In this document: piece after piece, positions 43,506-64,000 of the stretch | How the letters are laid out: the number at the start of each line of letters is the position of its first letter | Numbering within the stretch: the stretch's first letter is position 1 | DNA from: Ascidia mentula | Taxonomy: Eukaryota; Chordata; Ascidiacea; Phlebobranchia; Ascidiidae | Direction: 5' to 3' | Assembly (NCBI GenBank): GCA_947561715.1 | Contig: OX387198.1 | Span: forward strand, 13,144,001-13,208,000 | Length of the DNA: 64,000 nucleotides | Position numbers and translations under genes: made by a program | The notes under the pieces: generated by a model | What the model saw: the letters and a program-made list of their open reading frames with translations, nothing else | Database searches by the model: none | What the model was told of the DNA's origin: nothing

Positions 43506-44436
43506 CCTTTATCTTTTCACACCACTTCCTATTTACTTCCATGCAAAATATTTACTTGGACTGTTTTTTGCTCTAAGCTGTAAAGAACAGAAAAATATAA
43601 TGTAGATAACCAGACTTATCGTCGTGTTTTTGTATTCTCACTACAGTCATTAAACTAAGCTGACAGTTTTTCCCAGAAAATCCCAGAAATTATAACTGAT
43701 AGACATTACGTAACATTATTATTATAGGCGCAATTATGTTGAGTTATAAGCACAAATGCACGAAACACCTGTGTATGTGCAACGATATTTTTACACAAGA
43801 AACGATGCCCAGCATTGTTATTGTGACCACTTGCCTTCTGGTTTAAAATATAAATGCAATGGTTATGCTATGTTGTAATGTGTCTCAGCCATTGTCAGAC
43901 AAGCGTTCATGCTTTAAACAATGACACAAATGATCAAAGATTTCAAACATTCCATCGGCAAATAAATTTCTGAAAATATGTAACATCAGGATAGCACAAT
44001 TCGTCAAAAAATGTTACTTTGTAACAGGAACGTGAAGGTCACACGGACGGGTGTGCCCTAACGTCAGCTAACGCCACTCCTTGGCACCCTGTTTACCTTT
44101 ACTACCACAGACGCCAAGTCAGCGATTCATAACGTCAATGATCGAGCTTCGTTTGTTCCGCCATTGTTCTGAGTAGGTGAACCAAAGCACAGCACAATCA
44201 TTGTAGAGCTAGCAAAGCTGTATGTTTGGGGATAAGAAACAAACAGAAAAAGAATGTTTGTTGCCTTAGCGGATCAGAAGATATCGGAAAGACAGTTGTG
44301 TGATGATTTAAAAAACTGTCTTTTAAAAACGCTGGGTGAATTTGATTTATAATTTACAATTATGCAGGTTTAAATATATGTCAGAAACGTTGCAATTGTA
44401 AAAATAGTTTTGTGCAGTTGAAAACTGTATTACGAT
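43506..44436. other. Spacer between esterase genes 3 and 4
   Basis: 0.9 kb without recognisable exon or repeat. Confidence 0.5.
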
Positions 44437-47572
<3,136 letters not shown>

Positions 47573-48902
47573 CCTTCGCATTTTCACACAACCAACTAAC
47601 TATCTAATTACATGTAGCTACCTAACCATTGCAAATGTAGAACCAATTTTATCATCGCAATATATTTGCATTTCAATTTATATACAATAGACTACACTTT
47701 ATTTTTCCTACGTTTGTCTTTGTGATTTTAATGCTAATTTAATTGTTTATTTGACAATCTTTCGATCAGTATATACATGCAGTAATGATAATAATTGTCT
47801 GTTGGTTTCCGTTTTCTTAGCGGAGTGGCTTTCATGGTTAAGGTTGGAGGTAATCTTTGGCGAGAACATGAATCTGTGTCTGAATCAAAATTTTTTAACT
47901 CAAGTATCATTACAGTGTAAAAGATGAAACAAATATTTACTTCAAGTAAGTCGACGATTTAGCAGAGTGTGGACCAACATACGAGCACAATAAGATGTAC
48001 TCTATGCTTACGCTACATTGATAGCAACAGAAAATAATTTTTTTGTCCCAACTGTACGAAAACCAATTATCCGCAGATGAAAACAAATATCCATAGCTTT
48101 ACAACGAAGTAATTCTCTATTAAAACACAAGCTTGGTCGAGCACCAACTTTTTATATTGGTTACACGTCATTTGCAATTGCGACACACATACCAATACCC
48201 TTCAAGCCTGCCATAGCAGTAAGTGCTAAACATTTTGCTACTGTAGAAGAAACAAGCTTACAATTAAACAAACAAGGAGTATATTCTGCGGTGCAACCGG
48301 ACCTTCAGTTTGATGGAAATGAGAATTCAACTCTTTGTATTTTGTTATAGCGGTAAACATATACTTTAATAAAGCGTTGTACGCTTCAACAGTTCACCAC
48401 ACGTTTAAGTCAACAACGTCCCTTTTTTACAAACGTAGCGTGTCTGTTTGGTTACGAAGTCCATTCGGCTGTGATCTCCTGATTAGTGAGACATGTTGCT
48501 GTTCACTGAATAAAAAAAAACGCTGGGGCCGAATCTGCGACGAGGATAGTATTTGTCATAACTGGAATTTGAACAAATTCTTACCACTCTGTTTGCCTAC
48601 GGCCACGAAAGCGAAGTCAGCTGTTGATTTCAGTGATTGACCTCGGATTATTCCGTCAATATAGCTAGTCATGCGCTGTACGCACAGCTAATGGATAAGC
48701 ACAAACCGTACAGCGACCTACCAGAGAGAGAGAGAGAACAGCCAGAGAGTGATAATGTGTTGTAATAACAAAATCCCAAAATATGGCATATATTTGAGTG
48801 ATTAAGATTGAAATGGCATCGGACTGAATAATGCTGATTTAAGTTTAGATATCTACTAATAACTTTAAAGGGAATCTTTTGTGCACGTTATAGTATTACA
48901 AC
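47573..48902. other. Spacer between esterase genes 4 and 5
   Basis: 1.3 kb. The only feature seen is a short AG dinucleotide repeat at 48723-48737. No exons recognised. Confidence 0.5.
48723..48737 (+). repeat. (AG)n microsatellite
   Basis: Perfect run of about seven AG units, 165 bases upstream of the esterase gene 5 start codon. Confidence 0.9.
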
Positions 48903-52156
<3,254 letters not shown>

Positions 52157-53965
52157 ATTTTACTTTTTCACATTCCCTTACCTCTCCAATTACATGTAGC
52201 TACCTATTTTTTTTTAATTTTATACATTTATCCTAATTTATGTACAAAGCATATTCTTTAATTGCATTTTCTTGCTGATGCCTGTATGCATTAAATCATA
52301 TTTCTGCAATGGTTTCAATAGATTCGCCTTCGTGCTGTGTAATGTCTTGATATGCAATGTACTTGTATCTGGTAGCCATGAATTTATCATAGACTACTAA
52401 AATTGGTTGAAAATTTAAATGGTTTGAACCATAGTAAAACCAACTAAACATTTTCATTCACGTATACGAAATTGCATGGCTATTGTGACAATGGACATCA
52501 CCGGACCAACACATATATATTTAGTAGAAAACATAATTGTCATTGGTGCCGTGGATAAAGTTGGTTAGAATCTCAAAGCGAAAAAAATCAATCAAACCTT
52601 GCCTCTGAATATCAACGCTTGTTCTCAGGTTTGGACACTGTGCCTGATACTTGATTCGTTTAGCAATGCACAAAATCCAAAATGTATTGGATTTTAACCA
52701 AAAAAGGATTGTTGTTTGTACTTTCTGTACTGTCAGGTCACAGTATTTGTATAAAGCAGGTCAGGGTTTGGAAACACAGCACACGTGGCAAGTTGGGCAC
52801 GCGAGATGTTATTTCATATCACTCCAGGTGATTTACAAGTTGAAACTCTAATCCATTTCCACGCGACCTGGATCGTGTTAGGTTGGAAATAAAAAATAAA
52901 AAGTGCCTGAATGTCTGGAAATTACTTGAATTTATGCATTAAACTCGATAGAGAAAAATTAGGCCAATATAATTTGGTGCTGGACATGGGTCAGCACGCG
53001 AAATTATTAAAATTTTGACAAACTGGTCTGCGGTTTTCAATATTAGGTTGTTTGTAATAATTTGTAATAATCACAATTTTTCGGCACACCTTGAATTAGG
53101 TTACTCAGCTTCCATGCGTAATCACTACATTCGTACGTACCGGTCTTTGTCCTGTGTTTGAACACGAGAAAGGCATCAAGTAGCATAAATCACCGCTCCA
53201 ATGCGTTGCTTACTGCAGTCGTAAACGCGTAGTTAAAGGTACGGCAAGTATTTACTTTTGGAGCTTTTGTATACCCAGCCCTCGCAAAAGAATCGTGTAT
53301 ATTATACCTAAAAACAGCGAAATTATTTGTACAACAGGACTTATGGCTGTCAGCATTCCGTTGGACAGATTGTAGCATATAATGGTATCAGATATACCTT
53401 TGCAGCGACATATTTTGGTAGTTTTTTTTTTATTATTCCTCAGCTGTCAGTTTCTAAGCGGACAGTAAATATGCGAACCTAATTTTGGACGTATTGTTCT
53501 CAAGCACGGGTTCGCGGAGCAATTTCTATTGTTTTATTTTGAATGGGGTACGCTGTTTACACTGTACAGAGAAAGGCAGTCACTGAATCCGTGATAATAT
53601 TTAGCTCCTTTTACGAGCTTGCCATCAGTCAAACACGAGAATACAAAGCGTTAGTAGCAAACTAGTGAAAAGTGTGCAAAACTTGTGGAAATAAGGAAGA
53701 AAAAAGCTTTAATGCCCTTATTTTATTGAGAGAACATTGTTATAATAACGCTCGTCGGTGTTTGCAGAACAAACCCCTTGGGAAACACTAAGTGAAAGTG
53801 GAATCGTAGCTTTAACCGAATTGATTGCAACAACCACCTTATGAACGAAACATGAAATTATGTGTGCAACCGATACAACTGTTACTCTTTCACTGTGTTT
53901 TTTGGAACTTTTGTATCGTAAGCTAAGTATACTTCTATATTTGTGTGTAAGTGTTGAATGTGACA
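52157..53965. other. Spacer between esterase genes 5 and 6
   Basis: 1.8 kb, the boundary between the 2-5 group and the 6-7 group. No exon, relic or clear repeat recognised. The last 30 bases before gene 6 (tttgtgtgtaagtgttgaat) recur upstream of the pseudogene at 62982. Confidence 0.5.
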
Positions 53966-57295
<3,330 letters not shown>

Positions 57296-57353
57296 TGAGT
57301 GTCATTACAGAAGAAAATATGAACTGTATAATTTCGATCCCCTGTACTCGTTA

Positions 57354-57376
57354 CATATAAATATATATATATATAC
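57354..57376 (+). repeat. (AT)n tract after esterase gene 6
   Basis: Alternating AT run in the 3' flank of gene 6, about 60 bases past the stop. Confidence 0.85.
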
Positions 57377-57624
57377 ACTGTAGTTGCTTTACAACATTAA
57401 TTTTGTAAAAATATGTAGAAACTCTTTTCTGAACAGCTTTCTATTTCCCCTGTTTATTATTCACTGTTTATTATTATTGCAGTATTTAAATAAATAATTG
57501 TGTCGGTTAAAAAATCGAGACCCAACAAAGATACGCAATATCCCAACAACCGCACACAAAGAAATAAAAATGTTTATGATACTTTCACATCCCGTTGATG
57601 CTTAACTTTACCCAAGAGTATTCT

Positions 57625-58276
57625 TCATATCTCTACAAAAACTGTGGTATCCTTTATAAGGGGTGTGTTTGGATATCCTGGGACGAACAATGCATTAACA
57701 TCACTCAAAGTGCCTAGTGCTGCAAAAAAAATAATTAACAATGCCGGCGTGCATGTAATATTCTTACGAAATAAGTCGAAACCACGCGTTGAAAGCAAAG
57801 CTATATTCACAAGAACTTGCCCAATATCACATATCGGTATTACAATTATTCTTTCCTTTACATACTGCAGTAATGTGATGGTTTTGATGAGCATACTTAT
57901 ACATTCATGACAAGGTGCCATTAGCGCTATATACATAATCGTCGGTTGAAGGTATTTGCTTTCAATGTGCAGGCATTGATGGAATTTCGTGATCAAAAAT
58001 GTTTGAAATTTCCATCTATAACACGGGGTCGCCAACCCCAACTTTGATAATTGCTCAGGTTTTCCTGCACTGACGACTTACTGCTAACACCCAGGTTTTG
58101 GGAGTCACGCGGAAAAGTTGCCAATTGTTATATAATAAAATAAAAAGGTGCTGCACAGTGTGTCTAAAAACGTCAAAGGAGCATACCATAAACCACGAGA
58201 ATTTAAAAGCAAAAAGTTGCACGACACGATAATCCTTCATAGCACCCATCAGCAATATGAAGACACAACACCACAA
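57625..58276 (-). CDS. Possible small multi-membrane-segment protein, hypothetical
   Basis: Minus strand between esterase genes 6 and 7. An exon ending at 58082 (strong donor TTAGCA|GTAAGT, phase 0) and an exon 58041-57625 (acceptor tatcaaag, phase 0, 139 codons to a stop) join in frame. The second exon is rich in hydrophobic stretches: IMYIALMAPCHECISMLI, IIVIPICDIGQVLVNIALL, ALLIIFFAALGTLSDVNALF. The implied intron is only 40 bp, shorter than any other here, and the 5' end is not defined. No family recognised; chance open frames in AT-rich DNA remain possible. Confidence 0.28.
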
Positions 58277-58693
58277 GTTACTGATTTACGTTCGGCTCGT
58301 GCATGTAATCGCAAGATATTGCTGAGGTGTGCAGCAGGTGTTGACAGATGTAAAGGAGCTACAACAGCAAAAATAATCAGATTGATTTTTTTCTGTGACG
58401 ACAGTGCAGGAAGGATTGAACTCAAAATAAGAATTATCGTCCACATCGCATTTCAATCGCGTGTCCTTGAAAACAGTGATACCTAGACAAATGCAGTAAT
58501 GCAGAAACGTAGATATTCAAAATTGTTGACAACGCTGTTGGTAAAATTACATTGTGATAAGTTGTTATTTGATTCTCAAATGTTCTGGAAAAAATGCAGG
58601 CATTCACAAATGGAAGAATATTGTGAAGTTATTTCGGTTCTCTGCTCATCACAACTATTTGTTTAGGTAGGCTATAAGTAAGGCAAATACATG

Positions 58694-62160
<3,467 letters not shown>

Positions 62161-62981
62161 TCTGTTCCGTATTGCAAATTCCCTGATTTCACTTTTAATT
62201 GCACTATTTTGAATAATTTTTCGCCTTATCGTTAAAATACTTACCTACTTTTTTGTCTAATTTTCAAATATTATATACGCTTCCCTGTCACGTAACTGTT
62301 TTGTTTCAAAACCGCATGATTCTTTGTTGATTTGAAGATTTTACAATTCATACCATGGTCACTACTGTATTGACAATAGTTATTTCACAATTGTAGCAAT
62401 CAATTGGATGTATATTAGGCCATAAAAAGCAATACTAGGGTGTTTTGGGTAATTGAGATAAAGCTTTAGTTTGTTATGATTTTCGCATTTTTACAACAAA
62501 CTTTAGTCACAATATTCAGCAATGCTTAGTAAAAGAAAGGCCATTTAATTTTAGTAGCAATACTTTAGCAGAATTTCGCTTGTTTTTGAGTAAACAGTAA
62601 TTTGAACAAAGTTTTTGTGATTATGATTGAAATGCAATCGTCCATCAAGCGGGGTTTCGTGATAAATCAGATGTTGCCCGGCGACAGATCTAGTCAGGGT
62701 TTAACATAGGGTTAACAACTAGACCTTAACTGCAGGTAAATAAACTTCAGTACTCAATCATAAGTAAGATCGTCGGAGAACAAGTTACATGTCTATTCGT
62801 AGGCCTAACAATCCTGTATATTGTAGAAATCCTTTTCATACACGCGGTCTAATTTTGACCAAGGTGGCAGTTGAAAACATTATATCGAGGGTTCTATGAC
62901 GTCAAATATTTGAAGAGCCCACAGTGCAAACAGTCAGGTACATACTTGTTGTACATTTGTGTGTAAGTGTTGAATGTTTCA
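62161..62981. other. Spacer between esterase gene 7 and the pseudogene
   Basis: 0.8 kb with no exon. Its last 30 bases repeat the sequence immediately upstream of gene 6. Confidence 0.5.
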
Positions 62982-64000
62982 ATGGGTTCTGCCGTCGCAT
63001 ATCTAACGTTCAAAAAAGCCGAAGAGAACGATTGTAATCTCGTCGTGAGCACTTCACTGGGAAGAGTGAAGGGATTCTCCCTTCCTAAAGCGAAATTTCA
63101 TTCCTAATGCGATGAAGCGAAGCAGGTGTTTGCTTACATCGGTTTGCCTTACGCAAAACCTCCAGTAGGAGATCTGCGGTTCGAACCTCCGCAAAGTGGG
63201 AAAATATCATTTTGCGCAAAAACTAAGCACAAAAACTTACGTTGCGTACATCAAGTGAAATGTTTTGTGTTTTGTGGCATATCTGGTTTTACAACATATA
63301 CAGAAACCGATACATTTAACTTTCCAATTTTTTCGGCAAGATTACGACGATTGAATAAATCCTGAGCAAAAAGTCAGACTAACAAATGTTAAAAATATGT
63401 TAAATTTTAGATCTGTGATGTTCAACTGCTTGAGATATTTATGCCTGCAGAAACTGTTTAGAATCCACGCAGAATGGGTCAGTGGAACGGTGTATTGGAA
63501 GCAACCAAACCGCCACCCGAACCAATGCAAAATAGATATGTTGGTGACAGTCTTATGTAGTACAACCCTTTTCCTACTTTGGACAACGAAGACCTAAAAA
63601 ACCTGAGCGAGGACTGTATGTACCTCAACGTTTACACCACTAACTCCAACAAGGAACCAAAATGCCGGCGAGAAACAATTGACGAAGCAGAACAAATCGC
63701 TTTTCCTAAAAACTGCCAAATGTAGCCTATGATTAATTTACATTTGGGAAATATTACTCATGACGCTTGCAATGCGGCTGTTGTTTTTGATTCGTGTCTA
63801 GTAATATTGACAGATACACAAATGTGACCCGGTTTATTCTTTGGTTATAAAACGCCAAGAATCGTTTCCAAAATCTAATTTCGCATCGGTATAAAATATC
63901 AAATTTTTAGTTGGTAAAAACATAAACAAATATAAATGGAGCCGGATGGTGGACAACATAAATTCAGACTCATACATTGCTGTCTCTTCCATTCATCAAG
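62982..64000 (+). pseudogene. Decayed carboxylesterase copy related to gene 6, runs off the window
   Basis: Exon 1 (62982-63196) starts MGSAVAYLTFKKAEE like gene 6 but has a 12-bp insertion (tttcattcctaa) that places an in-frame stop before CDEAKQVF. Its splice donor is lost (CAAAGTGGG instead of CAAAG|GTAGG). An exon 2 relic (about 63470-63668) still reads WNGVLEATKPPPEPMQN and then LSEDCMYLNVYTTN in another frame, with internal stops. Exons 3-6 are missing. A piece like exon 7 (YKWSRMVDNINSDSY) appears at about 63930-64000. Confidence 0.88.

Overview
The window looks like nuclear DNA of a metazoan. It is AT-rich, its protein genes are cut by many short GT-AG introns, and it encodes adhesion-type seven-transmembrane receptors. 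The compact introns, tandem tRNA array and receptor types fit an invertebrate chordate such as an ascidian (Ciona-like). That assignment is inference; nothing here proves the species.

Region 1 (1-2650) is a tandem array of 18 near-identical tRNA-Arg(CCT) genes on a 142-bp unit, with higher-order duplications and a broken nineteenth copy. Region 2 (3707-12049, minus strand) is a many-exon leucine-rich-repeat (LRR) surface receptor with a clear signal peptide and one membrane segment. A lone tRNA-Arg(ACG) lies upstream of it at 12475-12547. Region 3 (13718-16725, plus) is a compact five-exon adhesion GPCR of 555 residues, divergent from the LRR gene. Region 4 (19455-28433, plus) is a second, much larger adhesion GPCR. 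A 19-exon model closes exactly in frame at 1541 residues: signal peptide, Thr-rich repeat stalk, fibronectin-III-like and Cys-rich parts, GAIN domain with a canonical GPS, 7TM and a short tail.

Region 5 (29241 to the window end, plus) is a tandem array of type-B carboxylesterases: seven complete nine-exon genes, a relic last exon between genes 2 and 3, and a pseudogene running off the right edge. Exon lengths are conserved almost to the base (196, 197, 164, 140, 228, 142 or 154, 247, 154). A 12-bp difference in exon 7 splits the array into genes 1, 6, 7 and genes 2-5. The Ser-Glu-His triad is kept in all seven, but the residue before the serine varies (GES, GQS, GVS). None has a visible signal peptide; gene 6 and the pseudogene begin MGSAVA, a possible myristoylation site.

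Functionally the left half encodes cell-surface sensing or adhesion proteins and the right half an expanded detoxification or lipid-ester hydrolase family. Nothing in the sequence links the two halves. The most unusual features are the higher-order tRNA array, the esterase paralogs with altered active-site neighbours, a minisatellite that copies a 3' splice site, a GC-AG intron, and an alternative frame opened by retention of a 61-bp intron in the large GPCR.
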